From: Alcaligenes faecalis
Lineage (GTDB): Bacteria > Pseudomonadota > Gammaproteobacteria > Burkholderiales > Burkholderiaceae_B
Assembly (NCBI RefSeq): GCF_009497775.1
Contig: NZ_CP031012.1
Coordinates: 2,914,001 to 2,978,000, forward strand
Direction of reading: 5' to 3'
Length of the DNA stretch: 64,000 bases
Each line of letters opens with the position of its first letter. Within the stretch, counting starts at the first letter, position 1. Positions 37,822 to 48,390 of the stretch are shown piece after piece. Under the pieces are notes generated by a model, which was not told the origin of the DNA, ran no database searches, and saw only the letters and a list, made by a program, of their open reading frames with translations. The position numbers and the translations under genes are program-made.

Positions 37822-39894
37822 CTATTGCACCAGATAGGCAGTACCGCACTGCACATCGTGAAGTTTCACATCAGCCTCAACCAGGCTCAGGCCCAGCAAC
37901 TTCAGCAGTTCTTCCAGCAGCGCACTCAAACCTTGCAATACAGGGTCTAACAAAGCGACCACCAGACTTAATACGGCACCTACCAGGTTGGAGTCTTTAA
38001 AGACCAGCACCTCGACCGCTCCTGTCCGGCAATCACGCATGGCTTTCTGGCCACCAATACCGCCAATCACGCAAGCCAGATCGCTCAAGGGAGCGCCCAG
38101 CAAGGTCGTCAGCAGGTTATCAACCAGGCCCAGAGTCCCGCCCAACACGCCAATCAAACCGTTCTGGCTCATGGTGCGGGACAGTTGCTCCATACGCTCC
38201 TTGGACCAGTTCATCTCGTTCACAACGGCAGAGATAGAGCGACCGGCCCCATCACCGACCAGACTTTCTGCCATCTGACGCTTGCCGGATGCACCACTCC
38301 AGGGCGTGTTCAGCAAATCGCCCAGAATGCCCGACAGAACCGCATCAGAGAGCAGGCGCACACTGCGAGACAGGTCCAGCTGAGTCGCGTTAACCGTTGC
38401 TTCCGACGGCTCGCCCGGAGGCGCAGTCAGCGTCACATGAACCGGGTTTTTAGTATCAATCAGGGGCAACGTCACCTTGGCCGTCAACGGCAGGATACCC
38501 AGCACATTGATGACACGATGGCGCTGGATCTGCCCGAAAGATTCGTCCTTGCAGCTATTGCTGGTCGAGAAGAAATCCGAATGCGGGAACTTGCCCAGAC
38601 ACACGTTCACCAGCGAGGATTTGACCGCAATCGTGGCCTGATTCTCGGCAATCGGGGCACGGCAGATATTGACCAGTTCGCCAGAGGCTTGGGACAACTC
38701 GATAATGACCGGCAAGCTGACTTCGGTTCCCAGCACTTTCAGAATCGGGCCTGCCAATGGAATCTTGGAAGTATCCAGATTCAGATAAACGCGCACACCT
38801 GCCGAGTTCGCTTTAGTGCCTATCCCGCCCATGGCGATGCTGGGCGGCTCCACAACCCGCACACGCAAATCCAGTGCGTTATTGAACATATTGGTCAAAC
38901 CGGAAGGCAGCGCAGTCAGGTTCAAATCAATCAGATTCTTGCCATTGGCCACCACCAAACCGGTGTTGACCAGTTGCAGCACGTCCAGATTCACATTCAA
39001 GGCCGACAAGGGATCAACACCATTGATCAAGGCCAGAATACCGCCATCACCCAACAGCTTGACGGGCAAATCCAGGGGACCCACGCCCAGCAGCAAGCGT
39101 ATGTATTCCTGCAATGCACCAACATCCAGACCCAATGTTTTTTGCTGATCCAGCAAGGCCAGACTGGCGCTGAGCAGATCGGCCAGGGTCAGTTGCTCCA
39201 ACCGTGTCAGCTCCTCGGGTGTACCGACACCAGCGATGACGGTTGCGGGCAATCCCAAGGCTTTCAACAAACCAGCAGGTGTGATCTTGGCATTGACCAG
39301 ACCTGCCGAGTCCAGCACCGTCAACTGATCCGGACGCAGGCCCACGCCGCGCAGCAGGTTATAGACCAGACCATTGCGCTTCAAGGACAAAAGGCGACTG
39401 CCCACGGAGAAGGTCGCGACCGGCTCGCTATTCTTGGCGGTAGCAACCGCTTCAATCACCGAAGAAGTGAAAAAAGGGAACAAGGAAGGCGGCTGATAGC
39501 TCAAATGCACGCGCACGGAATCAGCGGGCAAGGTGGACACAAAACGCTGGGCCGGATCACTTTGGCTGCTATTCCATTTACCGCAAAAGACTTTGGCACC
39601 ATCACCCGTCAAACCCGCAGCAGGCGAATCGGGCTGGCTACGCAGGCTGAACCTGGCCATGCTTTCACCTTGCTGGCAGCCCAGAGCATCCCCGGAACCC
39701 AAGGCCTGCGCCCCCGCCAATGCCGCCAGGTCAGCCGCGTTTTGCAGCCCCCGCTTCACATGGAAGTTATGCCCCAGGTGCGCCGCACCCAGCAACACCA
39801 GTCCCACCAGCAATGCGGCGGCCGCAGGCACAATAATGGAACCTTGTTGCTTGTGTGCCTGCTCGCTCTGGGTTCGAGTTCTTCCCCATTTCAT
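37822..39894 (-). CDS. tadG: TadG-like pilus-associated protein
   Basis: A 690-residue protein. The N-terminal TadE/TadG pattern is visible as [49 protein letters not shown], one membrane anchor followed by the DLAALAGA motif. The rest is a large extracytoplasmic region rich in Leu, Val and Gly, with several Cys pairs near residues 410-445 and the C-terminus. TadG is a late minor component of Tad/Flp machinery that anchors or stabilises pili. The start at 39894 follows AGGAGAGCGAG. It is longer than the 500-600 residues common for TadG. Confidence 0.84.
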   Translation of the reverse strand: MKWGRTRTQSEQAHKQQGSIIVPAAAALLVGLVLLGAAHLGHNFHVKRGLQNAADLAALAGAQALGSGDALGCQQGESMARFSLRSQPDSPAAGLTGDGAKVFCGKWNSSQSDPAQRFVSTLPADSVRVHLSYQPPSLFPFFTSSVIEAVATAKNSEPVATFSVGSRLLSLKRNGLVYNLLRGVGLRPDQLTVLDSAGLVNAKITPAGLLKALGLPATVIAGVGTPEELTRLEQLTLADLLSASLALLDQQKTLGLDVGALQEYIRLLLGVGPLDLPVKLLGDGGILALINGVDPLSALNVNLDVLQLVNTGLVVANGKNLIDLNLTALPSGLTNMFNNALDLRVRVVEPPSIAMGGIGTKANSAGVRVYLNLDTSKIPLAGPILKVLGTEVSLPVIIELSQASGELVNICRAPIAENQATIAVKSSLVNVCLGKFPHSDFFSTSNSCKDESFGQIQRHRVINVLGILPLTAKVTLPLIDTKNPVHVTLTAPPGEPSEATVNATQLDLSRSVRLLSDAVLSGILGDLLNTPWSGASGKRQMAESLVGDGAGRSISAVVNEMNWSKERMEQLSRTMSQNGLIGVLGGTLGLVDNLLTTLLGAPLSDLACVIGGIGGQKAMRDCRTGAVEVLVFKDSNLVGAVLSLVVALLDPVLQGLSALLEELLKLLGLSLVEADVKLHDVQCGTAYLVQ

Positions 39895-39928
39895 CTCGCT
39901 CTCCTGACCCACTCCAGCCCTGTTGGCT

Positions 39929-40417
39929 TTAATCACTACCGTTTGTTTTGATGCGCTCTTTCATGTATTCAGGAATGGGATGCTTGAAGCTCTCCAGATA
40001 GCGCTCCCAGGCCAGATTGGCCGCCGCCCCATGCACCGGCAAAACCTTGCCTTCACGATCCGGGTCCGCCTGCATGCTGAGCAGGCTGCGGGTATCAGGC
40101 CCCACTTCAAGGCGTGGTGGAATATGACGACGCTCGTTCTGTACATGCACGGGCAAGCCTTCCACTTCCGGCCAGGGGTGTACTTCCTCATCACTCAAGC
40201 GGTACTTCTCGTAAGGCTGGCGCTCAGCGGGCGTTGTGGCCGCAGCCGGAGCCGCCGGTGTATGCACACCCTGATTGCTGGCGGCGGCCGGGCTGGTGCT
40301 GACCGGGTACGTGCTGGTGCCTGAAACCATGGTTCCAGTCAGTGGAGCTTGTGTCTGCGCCCAGGCACTACTGGCCATCAACAAGGTGCAGCAGGCCAAA
40401 ATGCGGGATCGGTTCAT
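39929..40417 (-). CDS. Small exported Tad-locus protein (possibly DUF3613)
   Basis: A 162-residue protein with signal peptide MNRSRILACCTLLMASSAWAQ, an Ala/Pro/Thr-rich linker, and a C-terminal conserved-looking block (AAANLAWERYLESFKHPIPEYMKERI). The last part fits my memory of DUF3613 proteins found in Tad loci of Burkholderiales, but I am not certain. It sits between tadD and tadG with short gaps, so it is part of the operon. Confidence 0.65.
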   Translation of the reverse strand: MNRSRILACCTLLMASSAWAQTQAPLTGTMVSGTSTYPVSTSPAAASNQGVHTPAAPAAATTPAERQPYEKYRLSDEEVHPWPEVEGLPVHVQNERRHIPPRLEVGPDTRSLLSMQADPDREGKVLPVHGAAANLAWERYLESFKHPIPEYMKERIKTNGSD

Positions 40418-40442
40418 TGCGATATCCTTGAAAAAACGGCAA

Positions 40443-41441
40443 TCAATTCATTGACGAGGACACAGGCCCCAGGCTTTCCAGCAAGGGACGATTCAGGCCC
40501 GCTTGCGTAGACGAAACCACGACCGCGGCAGGACGAGCCACGGCCGGGTTTTGTGCCTGGGTGGATCGGTTCAAGACCACCTGGCCCATCGCCGTCGGAG
40601 TAGCCGGACTCAATGCCACGGCCTGGGCTCTGGCCTGCTCATCCTTTGCAGCCGCTGCCATGCGCAGCTCCTGTTGTTTCTGCATTTGCTGACGGGCGTG
40701 CAATTGCTCCAGATCCTGTCCAATTTGTTCGGCCATCTGCACAATGGCTTGCTGGGTTGCGGCGTCCATACCTGCTTGCTGCATCACAAAACCAGCCCGT
40801 TGCGTTTCCTGGCTGACCAGCAAATACAAGGCCATATTGCTCAGGATCTTGGGGTTGTCCGGGGCCAGTTCAGCCGCCTTGCCCAAGGCCAGACGTGCCT
40901 CCTGAGGGCGACCGGAACGCAAGTAGGCATAAGCCAGATCGCTTTGCACAATCGCGTTCGTGGGGTCTTGCTGTGCCGCCTGTTTCAGGAAATGGGCGGC
41001 CTGATCAAAGTGCTCTTGCGAGCCGGCAATCAAACCCAAACCCTGATAAGCCCGTCCGGCAACCGGCGTATTCAACAGAGCCTTGAAGGTGTGCGCTGCC
41101 TGCTCCAGCTGTCCTGTTTGACGCTGTGCTTCAGCCCGCAACACCATGACTTCCGGGTCTGCGCCATATTCTTTTTCCATGGCTTCGGCATAGGCCAGGG
41201 ACGCAAAGTAGCGGCCCTGTTTTTGCGTCTCTTCCAGCATGCGTACCGCCATCTGCTTGTCAGTCGGTTTGCGCTTTTCCCAATGCTCAATTTCCTTGCT
41301 CTGCAAAAAGGCTTCCTGTTCCTGTTGCTGACGCACCAGCTCGTAGGCGGAATCCGTGGTGGAACACGCCACCAGCAAGGTGCTGCCCAAACCCAGCGCA
41401 GCCCAGCGCATCAAGGGACGAATCCATGTCGACGTTTTCAT
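40443..41441 (-). CDS. tadD: TadD-like TPR lipoprotein
   Basis: A 332-residue lipoprotein with lipobox LLVAC near residue 26. Four or so tetratricopeptide repeats follow (VLRAEAQRQTGQLEQAAHTFKALLN, RAYQGLGLIAGSQEHFDQAAHFLKQAAQQDPTNAIVQSDLAYAYLRSGRPQEARLALGKAAELAPDNPKILSNMALYLL). The tail is Ala/Gln-rich. TadD is thought to act like a pilotin that assists the outer-membrane secretin. The start at 41441 (MKTSTW) has GGAGGGTGACTTTG before it, overlapping the end of tadC. Confidence 0.87.
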   Translation of the reverse strand: MKTSTWIRPLMRWAALGLGSTLLVACSTTDSAYELVRQQQEQEAFLQSKEIEHWEKRKPTDKQMAVRMLEETQKQGRYFASLAYAEAMEKEYGADPEVMVLRAEAQRQTGQLEQAAHTFKALLNTPVAGRAYQGLGLIAGSQEHFDQAAHFLKQAAQQDPTNAIVQSDLAYAYLRSGRPQEARLALGKAAELAPDNPKILSNMALYLLVSQETQRAGFVMQQAGMDAATQQAIVQMAEQIGQDLEQLHARQQMQKQQELRMAAAAKDEQARAQAVALSPATPTAMGQVVLNRSTQAQNPAVARPAAVVVSSTQAGLNRPLLESLGPVSSSMN

Positions 41442-41446
41442 CAAAG

Positions 41447-42427
41447 TCACCCTCCGGCCACTTGGCTCAAGCCACGGAACAAGGCCAGAAAACCTGACCC
41501 CGCAGTAATAATCAACAAGGCAGGCAGCAAGGTCAGCACCATGACGCCCGTCATCTTTACGGTCAATTTGCCCACCTTGGCTTTCAGCTCCAGACGACGC
41601 TGCTCGCGCAAGCGCACACCGAAGCGGTGCAAGGGTTCCTGCATCGCACCACCGTGCTGATCGACCTGCACAATCAGGCGGCAGATCACGGCCAGGTCCT
41701 CGTTGGTAAAGCCGCTGGCAATACGCTCCAAGGACTGTTCGCGAGTACGGCCACGAGCGTATTGCTCGACGGCAATCGTCAACTCGGAACCCATGACGGG
41801 AATCACGTCATGGAACTCGCGCTCGATAGTGTGCAAGGTCTGGTCCATGGACAGGCCCACGCCTTGCAGCAAACGCAGCAAGTCCACAAACAGGGGCAGC
41901 TCGGCCGCGATACGCAAACGACGCTGCGAGACCCGGCGCGCCAGCCACCATTTGGGCAGCATCCAGCCCAGGGCAAAGCCAAGAAACACGGACACAAACG
42001 GCACATATTCATTCAACCTGCGCGTCATGGGCAGCAAGCTGAACAAGACAATCAAGGCAATGCTCAGGCCCACTCGACTCAGGACGAAATACTGCCGCGC
42101 CACATCAATGTGCTTGAAGCCCCCATTCATGATCAGCAGGCGATCTTCCTCGCTCAGCAAGCTGGAGCCAAAGCGCCCTTTCAGCCAGCGCTCTCCCAGA
42201 CTACCCGCCTGCATCTTGATCTGTTCCACCGTCTGGCGAGACTGGCTGGGCGCCTGCGTCATATGCGGCGCGCCTTTCAGGCGTTCATCCACCACCTGGC
42301 TCAAACGCAGGGCTTGCTGACGCTGTTGCCAATGGTGGTGAAACCACAAGGCAAACAGAATCAGGCCAGCCAGAGCGCAAGCCACAGCTCCCCAGACCAG
42401 AACGGTTTGTGCTTCCAAGGCCATCAT
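41447..42427 (-). CDS. tadC: Tad secretion inner-membrane platform protein TadC
   Basis: A 326-residue membrane protein with the T2SSF-type domain: LRIAAELPLFVDLLRLLQGVGLSMDQTLHTIEREF and the C-terminal LELKAKVGKLTVKMTGVMVLTLLPALLIITAGSGF. About four membrane helices, one at the N-terminus, two in the middle and one near the end. With TadB it forms the inner-membrane core that the TadA ATPase drives. It starts 9 bp after the tadB stop codon. Confidence 0.92.
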   Translation of the reverse strand: MMALEAQTVLVWGAVACALAGLILFALWFHHHWQQRQQALRLSQVVDERLKGAPHMTQAPSQSRQTVEQIKMQAGSLGERWLKGRFGSSLLSEEDRLLIMNGGFKHIDVARQYFVLSRVGLSIALIVLFSLLPMTRRLNEYVPFVSVFLGFALGWMLPKWWLARRVSQRRLRIAAELPLFVDLLRLLQGVGLSMDQTLHTIEREFHDVIPVMGSELTIAVEQYARGRTREQSLERIASGFTNEDLAVICRLIVQVDQHGGAMQEPLHRFGVRLREQRRLELKAKVGKLTVKMTGVMVLTLLPALLIITAGSGFLALFRGLSQVAGG

Positions 42428-42436
42428 GTCTTGCTC

Positions 42437-43360
42437 CTAGACATTGCGCGCCATCCAATACAGCCAATAACAACCCACACACTGCAAGACCGCTGCGAAC
42501 AGCAGCATGCGAAACCCCACCGGGTCGTTCCACATGGTCAGGAACAGCTCGTTATTGAAAATCAGAATGTAGACACCGATCAGAATCGGTAATAAAGCCA
42601 GAATCCAGGCGGACAGGCGCACCTCGGCAGACAAGGCCACCAGCTCGCTACGGGCGTTTTCCCGGTCACGCATGAAGCCAGCCATACGTTCCATGGTCTG
42701 ATCACTGCGACCACCAAAACGCATCGCCACACTGATCACCGCCGCCACCAGAAACAGCTCGTGCAGGCCATGCTGACGCGAAACGGCACGCAAGGCCACA
42801 TCCAGATCCTGGCCGGAACGATGCAGGGAGTTTGCGTCCTGCAATACCTGGCCCAGAGGTTGCGGCGTGTTGTCAGCCGCATTCAAAAAGGCCGCCCCCA
42901 TACTGTTGCCAATGGTGATCAGGCGCACCATCAGATCCAGAAAGTCCGGGATTTGCGAGACGATCTTGCGGTGACGCTTATCGCTGCGAAACCACAGAAA
43001 GGTATAAGCCCCCAGCACGGTGGCAAGCAGCATGGCCCCACCCGCAACGGGACCGACAAAGGCCAGCAACAAGGCAGGCGGCACCAGCGTGCCCAGCAAA
43101 AGAATCAGATAAAAACGGCGCGAGGGCTGAATGCCGGTGCGCAGCATGAATTCCCGCCACCCTTTGGGCGCCCCCAACCACGCATCCTGCGTGCTGGGCT
43201 GGGCTCGTACGCTGCTCTGTACCGCCGGGCGCAAAGCCAGCTGCTGCTCCAGCACCTGTGCCGAACGCTGGGCCTGCTGGCGCTGGGCACCCTTGGCCCA
43301 GAGCAGCACAGCGCCCAGCATCAGAATCACAGCCGCCAAAGCGATATACAAAGCCATCAT
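42437..43360 (-). CDS. tadB: Tad secretion inner-membrane platform protein TadB
   Basis: A 307-residue membrane protein paralogous to TadC. The domain blocks are IPDFLDLMVRLITIGNSMGAAFLNAADNTPQPLGQVLQD and LFLVAAVISVAMRFGGRSDQTMERMAGFMRDRENARSELVALSAEVRLSAWILALLPILIGVYIL. It has an N-terminal helix, two central helices and two at the C-terminus. Its start codon directly abuts the tadA stop codon, so the two are translationally coupled. Confidence 0.92.
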   Translation of the reverse strand: MMALYIALAAVILMLGAVLLWAKGAQRQQAQRSAQVLEQQLALRPAVQSSVRAQPSTQDAWLGAPKGWREFMLRTGIQPSRRFYLILLLGTLVPPALLLAFVGPVAGGAMLLATVLGAYTFLWFRSDKRHRKIVSQIPDFLDLMVRLITIGNSMGAAFLNAADNTPQPLGQVLQDANSLHRSGQDLDVALRAVSRQHGLHELFLVAAVISVAMRFGGRSDQTMERMAGFMRDRENARSELVALSAEVRLSAWILALLPILIGVYILIFNNELFLTMWNDPVGFRMLLFAAVLQCVGCYWLYWMARNV

Positions 43361-44695
43361 TTAGCGTCTCCAATCCCAGAAACCACCACCTTCCTTAGGC
43401 GTGTTGTCCTGAGCCTGAACCTGCTCATTAGCCAACTGATCGCGGTACTGCATCAGCTTGCGGGTATGCGGATGAATGCCCAGGCTGACCCAGCGATCCT
43501 GCTCGGTGCCATCGTCCAGCACATAAGATTCGTGGCGATACAGTTCCTGCATGGCAATCACGCCATCGCCCATGCCGGTAATTTCAGTAATGGACAGCAC
43601 CCGGCGCTTGCCATTGGGCAGACGACCAATCTGAATAATGAAGTCCAGCGCACTGGCAATCTGTCTGCGCAAGCTGTCTTCACTGCCCTGAAAGCCCGCA
43701 AAACCGGCCAGCATTTCCACGCGATACACACATTCGCGCGGCGAGTTGGCGTGGATAGTGGCCATGGAGCCTTCGTGGCCAGTATTCATGGCTTGCAGCA
43801 TGTCAATAACCTCGGCACCCCGCACCTCACCCACGACCACCCGGTCCGGACGCATACGCAAGCTGTTGCGCAAGAGTTCCCGAATCGAGATCTCGCCGCT
43901 GCCGTCATACCCGGCCTGACGCGCTTCCAGACGCACCACGTGCGGGTGATTCAAGGCCAGTTCAGCGGTATCTTCTACTGTTACGACACGCTCGGTTTTG
44001 GGGATGTAAAAAGCTAGGGCATTCAGCAAGGACGTCTTGCCCGAGCTGGTCCCGCCCGAGATCAGAATGTTGCAACGCGATCTCACAGCGGCTTGCAGCA
44101 GTCGGTCCACCGGCTCGTCAAACGCGCCCAAACGCATCAAGTCTTCAGGCTTTAAGGGGTCCTTGCGGAACTTACGGATGGAGACCATGGGGCCATCCAC
44201 CGCCAGGGGGTGAATGACCACGTTCAGGCGGCCACCATCCGGCAGGCGGGCATCCACCATCGGGACCGACTCGTCCAGTCTGCGCCCCAACGGAGCCAGA
44301 ATGCGGCGCACGATACGCAGCACGTGCTGGTCATCCGTAAACCCGCTGGGCTCCTGACCCAACACGCCACCGCGCGACACAAACAGCTTGTCGTAGCCGT
44401 TGATCAGAATATCTTCAACCGCCGGATCTTCCAGCAGGTCTTCCAAAGGCCCCAGGCCCGCCAGTTCGCGGGTCAGTGCCTGCACGATCTCGCGCACTTC
44501 CTGTTCGTTGACGGGCACCCGTTTCAAGCGAACAAAGCTGGCTAATTCGATGCCAACAAAATCCTGTATGGCCTGCCGTGTCCAGCGGCCAAACTCGGCT
44601 CCCAACTCTTCGATGCGAGCCAGCAAATGTTCATGGGCCTGTTCCCGGACCTGAATCAGGTCGGGACGCCCACCGAGCAATGAAGTATTGTTCAT
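43361..44695 (-). CDS. tadA: Tad pilus assembly ATPase TadA (CpaF)
   Basis: A 444-residue secretion ATPase of the type II/IV family. N-terminal helical part, then [19 protein letters not shown], and the RecA-like core with Walker A GGTSSGKT (214-221), the Asp box [12 protein letters not shown], the His box [24 protein letters not shown], and Walker [15 protein letters not shown]. It powers both extension and retraction of Flp pili. It lies downstream of tadZ with a 27-bp gap. Confidence 0.95.
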   Translation of the reverse strand: MNNTSLLGGRPDLIQVREQAHEHLLARIEELGAEFGRWTRQAIQDFVGIELASFVRLKRVPVNEQEVREIVQALTRELAGLGPLEDLLEDPAVEDILINGYDKLFVSRGGVLGQEPSGFTDDQHVLRIVRRILAPLGRRLDESVPMVDARLPDGGRLNVVIHPLAVDGPMVSIRKFRKDPLKPEDLMRLGAFDEPVDRLLQAAVRSRCNILISGGTSSGKTSLLNALAFYIPKTERVVTVEDTAELALNHPHVVRLEARQAGYDGSGEISIRELLRNSLRMRPDRVVVGEVRGAEVIDMLQAMNTGHEGSMATIHANSPRECVYRVEMLAGFAGFQGSEDSLRRQIASALDFIIQIGRLPNGKRRVLSITEITGMGDGVIAMQELYRHESYVLDDGTEQDRWVSLGIHPHTRKLMQYRDQLANEQVQAQDNTPKEGGGFWDWRR

Positions 44696-44722
44696 GCCTT
44701 ACTTTTCCATGCTTGGGCCTGT

Positions 44723-46000
44723 TCAGCCCCCGAACCTGAATTTCAACCGTCCCAAAACCGTACTGACCTTGTTTTGCGACAGCCCCTGCCTGCGTCCCGT
44801 CAAACCCGATGCCAGACTTTGCAGGGCACGGGTATACGGGTCCTTCTCATCCACTTGCACCAGAATCTTGCCCAGGCCAGCGCTGCGCATATGCCCAAGA
44901 CGCCGATCCGGCAGCACAGCGGCCAGCTCCAGATCAAAGCGCTCGGCAATGGCTTGCCCCGAAAAGCCGTAAGCCGGATCAAACTGATTCACCACCAGGC
45001 GCACATTAGCCAGCGCATCAAACTGCGCACGCAAGGCCATGAACTCGGCCAGGGACACCAGGGCCCCCATGCTTTGGTCAGTGACGACCAGCACCTCGTC
45101 CACCAGCGATTCCAGCTCCACCAGAAAGCGCGGGTTGGGAAAGCCACCGGCATCAATCACCAGGCAGCCCATGCGTTCACGCAAGTAACTGCACAGACCC
45201 AGCGAATCTTCCAGACTGATTTGATTCAAGGTGTTCACGTCGGCAGGCAAAGACAGCAGATTCAAGCCGCTGCTGTGTTGCGCCAGTGCCGAATGCAGCA
45301 TGGTGTCGTCCATGCGGTGACGCTGCGAGGCCGCCTGAATGAAGTCAAAATCCGAACCCAGGCCCATGTACAAGGCGCAGTCCCCGGTGGGTGCGCCCAG
45401 ATCCAGCAAACCGACTCGCTCGGACAGCGGCACCAATTCCACCGGCAAGGGCTTGGACGAGGTCAAACCTCGTACTTCCTTGCCCATGCGGTTCATCTCT
45501 TGCTGCAAGAGCCAGGCCAGACTGCTGGCGGCGGTACTGCAACCGACACCAATACGCGCGCCCATCAACAGCACACTGCGAAAAGGCTTGTCCAGCAAAG
45601 GGCTGTGCTGGGTCTGGCCCAGCTTTTCAATCAGCACCTGCAACTGATGATGCAGATCCTCGTTCGTATCCAGATTCAGGAACTCGTTGGCGCCAGCCCG
45701 CAAGGCATTGACGGGGCCTTGAGGCACGGATGCCCGCCCTACAGCCACACGCTGCACACTGGCATCAAGTCGTGCCAGACTGCGCACCAAAGTCACGACC
45801 TGCCCGTTCTCTTCCCCATGCTGTCCATGAACAAAGTCAAAAAACACCAAAGGTTCCGCTTGCTTGGCCAGCTCCCGGCGCAAACTCTCGGTCGTGGGCT
45901 CAATCGCCCTTACCGTCAGCAACCCGGCGGCTGCCGTGTTGATCATCACAGCCAGCTCGGGGTGCTCTGTACACAAGAGGTATTCCCGGTATCGTTGCAC
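44723..46000 (-). CDS. tadZ: TadZ/CpaE-like localisation ATPase
   Basis: A 425-residue protein with an N-terminal receiver-like region (about residues 1-125) and a ParA/MinD-type C-terminal domain. The deviant Walker A is GARIGVGCSTAA (residues about 146-157), lacking the canonical GKT Lys-Thr pair, and the Walker B-like strand is CLVIDAGGF. TadZ recruits the Tad machinery to a cell pole. The altered P-loop suggests weak or no ATP hydrolysis, as in some TadZ proteins that only bind nucleotide. Confidence 0.85.
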   Translation of the reverse strand: MQRYREYLLCTEHPELAVMINTAAAGLLTVRAIEPTTESLRRELAKQAEPLVFFDFVHGQHGEENGQVVTLVRSLARLDASVQRVAVGRASVPQGPVNALRAGANEFLNLDTNEDLHHQLQVLIEKLGQTQHSPLLDKPFRSVLLMGARIGVGCSTAASSLAWLLQQEMNRMGKEVRGLTSSKPLPVELVPLSERVGLLDLGAPTGDCALYMGLGSDFDFIQAASQRHRMDDTMLHSALAQHSSGLNLLSLPADVNTLNQISLEDSLGLCSYLRERMGCLVIDAGGFPNPRFLVELESLVDEVLVVTDQSMGALVSLAEFMALRAQFDALANVRLVVNQFDPAYGFSGQAIAERFDLELAAVLPDRRLGHMRSAGLGKILVQVDEKDPYTRALQSLASGLTGRRQGLSQNKVSTVLGRLKFRFGG

Positions 46001-46017
46001 GTCACCACTCCACGCGC

Positions 46018-47352
46018 TTAGCGCGAAAACCCTGGCATCTGCTCGTAACCATGGCGGCCCAGCAAGAAGTAGCCCCAGGCATTGGGAGCGTCATCCAGTT
46101 TTTCCTGACGACCACCCGGCAAGGCAATCGTGGCGCCTTTCTGGATAGGTTTGATCAGACGGGGAGTGACAACAATGACCAGTTCCAGCTCTTTCTGGCT
46201 GTACTGCACGTTGCGGAAAAAACTGCCCAGAATCGGCAAATCACCCAGAAAGGGGATCTTTTTGACGGCAGCGGCGGTTTGGCGCGACACCAGACCACTG
46301 ATGATGTAGCTCTGGCCATCACCCAGCTCGATGGTCGTATCGGCTCGACGGGTACGCAAAGAAGGCATCACGCCACCACCGGGCATTTGCACCACATTCG
46401 AGTAATCCAGATCACTGGCTTCAGGGGCAACCTTCAGGGCAATACGTTCGGGAGACAACACCGTTGGCGTTACCGTCAGACCGATCCCGAAAGGTTTGTA
46501 CTCCACCGTCGTTGTTCCCAAACCGCCCGAACTGGGGATAGGGATTTCGCCACCGGACAGAAAGCTGGCGCTGTGACCGGACATAGCCACCAAAGTCGGC
46601 TCAGCCAGCACACGGGCCAGGCCATTTTGCTCCAGCAGATTCAAGGTCGCACTGAAGTTGCTCGAGTTGTACCCCAGGCTCAATCCACCCGTTAAAGCCT
46701 TGGGCAACAAGTTCACCCCGCCCGACCAGGGCTTGCCGCCAATGGCATTGGCACTCAGGCCAATGTCTTTCATGACTTCGCGGGAAACTTCCACCACTTT
46801 GACTTCCACCTGTACCATGCCGCTGGTGCTGACCTCGGACAGGTCCAGCACCGGCGCATCCGGACCAGCGCCGGAACGTGCGGCGGCCATGGCATCCTGA
46901 TGGTCCAGCAAAGACGGGCTGCTGCCGGTAATCAAAGCCTGTTGCCCGGCGCTGGAGACCTGCGCCGACATGGGCCGACCTGATTGCGCCAGTTGCTGTT
47001 GCACCTGACTGGTTACTTCAATCGTCCAGCGATCCGGATTCGTGCGGCCTGGCATCCAGACACGCAAATCCGCCGTGCCTGCGCGCTTACCGATCAGGAG
47101 CACCTCACCACGCTGCCCGGCCGATGCGGACAGAATTTGCACATCCGCCACGCTTTCATCGCTGATCGCCACACGCTGCGGCACTTGCGACAAACGCAAA
47201 ATATCCTGATCGTTGGCTACCAGGCGTATCACCTTCTGGCTGGCGCTGGTTTGAGCCGTTTGCGCCATGACAGGCACCGGTGCCAAACCCGACAAGCAGA
47301 GCGCATACCAGCACCCCAAACCCAGACCTGCTTTTTTGATTTTCTGTCTCAT
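46018..47352 (-). CDS. rcpA: Outer-membrane secretin RcpA (CpaC)
   Basis: A 444-residue secretin of the Tad system. Signal peptide (LGCWYALCLSGLAPVPVMAQ), then a BON/N0-like region (IRLVANDQDILRLSQVPQRVAISDESVADVQIL), VEVKVVEVSREVMKDIGLS, and the secretin core from LLEQNGLARVLAEPTLVAMSGHSASFLSGGEIPIP through LGDLPILGSFFRNVQYSQKELELVIVVTPRLI. It forms the outer-membrane pore for the pilus. The start at 47352 (MRQKIKK) is chosen for its signal peptide; a longer frame begins at a TTG at 47424. Confidence 0.93.
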   Translation of the reverse strand: MRQKIKKAGLGLGCWYALCLSGLAPVPVMAQTAQTSASQKVIRLVANDQDILRLSQVPQRVAISDESVADVQILSASAGQRGEVLLIGKRAGTADLRVWMPGRTNPDRWTIEVTSQVQQQLAQSGRPMSAQVSSAGQQALITGSSPSLLDHQDAMAAARSGAGPDAPVLDLSEVSTSGMVQVEVKVVEVSREVMKDIGLSANAIGGKPWSGGVNLLPKALTGGLSLGYNSSNFSATLNLLEQNGLARVLAEPTLVAMSGHSASFLSGGEIPIPSSGGLGTTTVEYKPFGIGLTVTPTVLSPERIALKVAPEASDLDYSNVVQMPGGGVMPSLRTRRADTTIELGDGQSYIISGLVSRQTAAAVKKIPFLGDLPILGSFFRNVQYSQKELELVIVVTPRLIKPIQKGATIALPGGRQEKLDDAPNAWGYFLLGRHGYEQMPGFSR

Positions 47353-47436
47353 GTGTTTAATCCATGCTGCCTTGCGTCGCGTCCCGTCAGCCCTCACTGG
47401 CAGGCTGACCCGTCCCCACAACAAGCTCTGTATTGC

Positions 47437-48390
47437 TTAATACTGAATGACCTCTAAACGGCCCCCGCGGATGACTTCCGTACGGCGCACTGGCGCAGCA
47501 TGCGGTTCTCCACTGGCCAGGGCTCGTGCCTGCACCTGTTCTTTTTCGGTCTGGCTGATCGCAAACTCACGCAAGCCCAAACCGGCCATGGCGCGGTTGT
47601 CCGGCAGTTTCAAGGCATCGCGCTGATCGGCATCCAGACCAGCACGCGCGGGAATCAAGCCCGCAAATTCAGGGAACAAGGAAGCGTCCGGCAGGCTCTC
47701 GTCCTTGGGAGCACGCAGGACCAGTTGCAGGCTGCCGCTTCGGCTGGCCAGCAAGAGTTCATTCACCGATTCCAGGGGAACGGCCAGCATGGCGTGGCGC
47801 GCCTGGGTCTCGGCACGATTGGTCGCATTGGCTTCTGCCGGATCTGGCCCGGACAACGAGGCACCACCATAAGCCAGTACGCGTACGCGTGGCATCAACA
47901 AGCGGGCCTGGGTGTCTTTGACTTCGTTGCCGCTGTTGAAGGTAATGAAGATATCGACCAGATCACCCGGCTCTACCCGATGGCTGGCACCGGTAATCAC
48001 ATCAATGGGAATGCTGACGGCGCGCTCGCCCTCTTCCAGGTAGCTGGCCAGACTTTTGGCGATGAAGCTGCTCAACACAGGCTGCCCCTGGCCCAGGTCA
48101 AAACGCAGGGTTTTGCCGCTCAAGGCTTCCAGCGTGTTGAAGGATTGCGCAGGAGCCGCAGGCCACTGTGCCAATTCCAGGGCATCAGCCTGCAAGGTTT
48201 CCCCGGCTTTCAGATCCCGTTTGAGCACGACCACCGCCTGCAGGTTAGCTGCGGGCTCTACGCTTTGCGTGCTGAGCACAGGCTGGACCACCTCGGGTTT
48301 AGGCTTCATGCCCAGGTACAAGGCAAACGCAACCAATACGGCTGCGATCAGCAATAAAAGGACTGCCGCCCCCTTCATAATGCCGCTCAT
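47437..48390 (-). CDS. rcpC: RcpC/CpaB-type pilus assembly protein
   Basis: A 317-residue protein with one N-terminal membrane segment (GAAVLLLLIAAVLVAFALYLGM) and a SAF domain (VVVLKRDLKAGETLQADALELAQWP), followed by EEGERAVSIPIDVITGASHRVEPGDLVDIFITF. These are the CpaB/RcpC features. CpaB is periplasmic and may help secretin assembly or bind polysaccharide through the SAF domain. Its start overlaps the preceding TadE-like stop by one base. Confidence 0.9.
   Translation of the reverse strand: MSGIMKGAAVLLLLIAAVLVAFALYLGMKPKPEVVQPVLSTQSVEPAANLQAVVVLKRDLKAGETLQADALELAQWPAAPAQSFNTLEALSGKTLRFDLGQGQPVLSSFIAKSLASYLEEGERAVSIPIDVITGASHRVEPGDLVDIFITFNSGNEVKDTQARLLMPRVRVLAYGGASLSGPDPAEANATNRAETQARHAMLAVPLESVNELLLASRSGSLQLVLRAPKDESLPDASLFPEFAGLIPARAGLDADQRDALKLPDNRAMAGLGLREFAISQTEKEQVQARALASGEPHAAPVRRTEVIRGGRLEVIQY

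Noticed and set aside
38185..39951. 588-codon plus-strand frame opposite tadG
   Set aside because: Antisense shadow rich in Gln, His and Arg, with no site and no family; tadG fits the operon.
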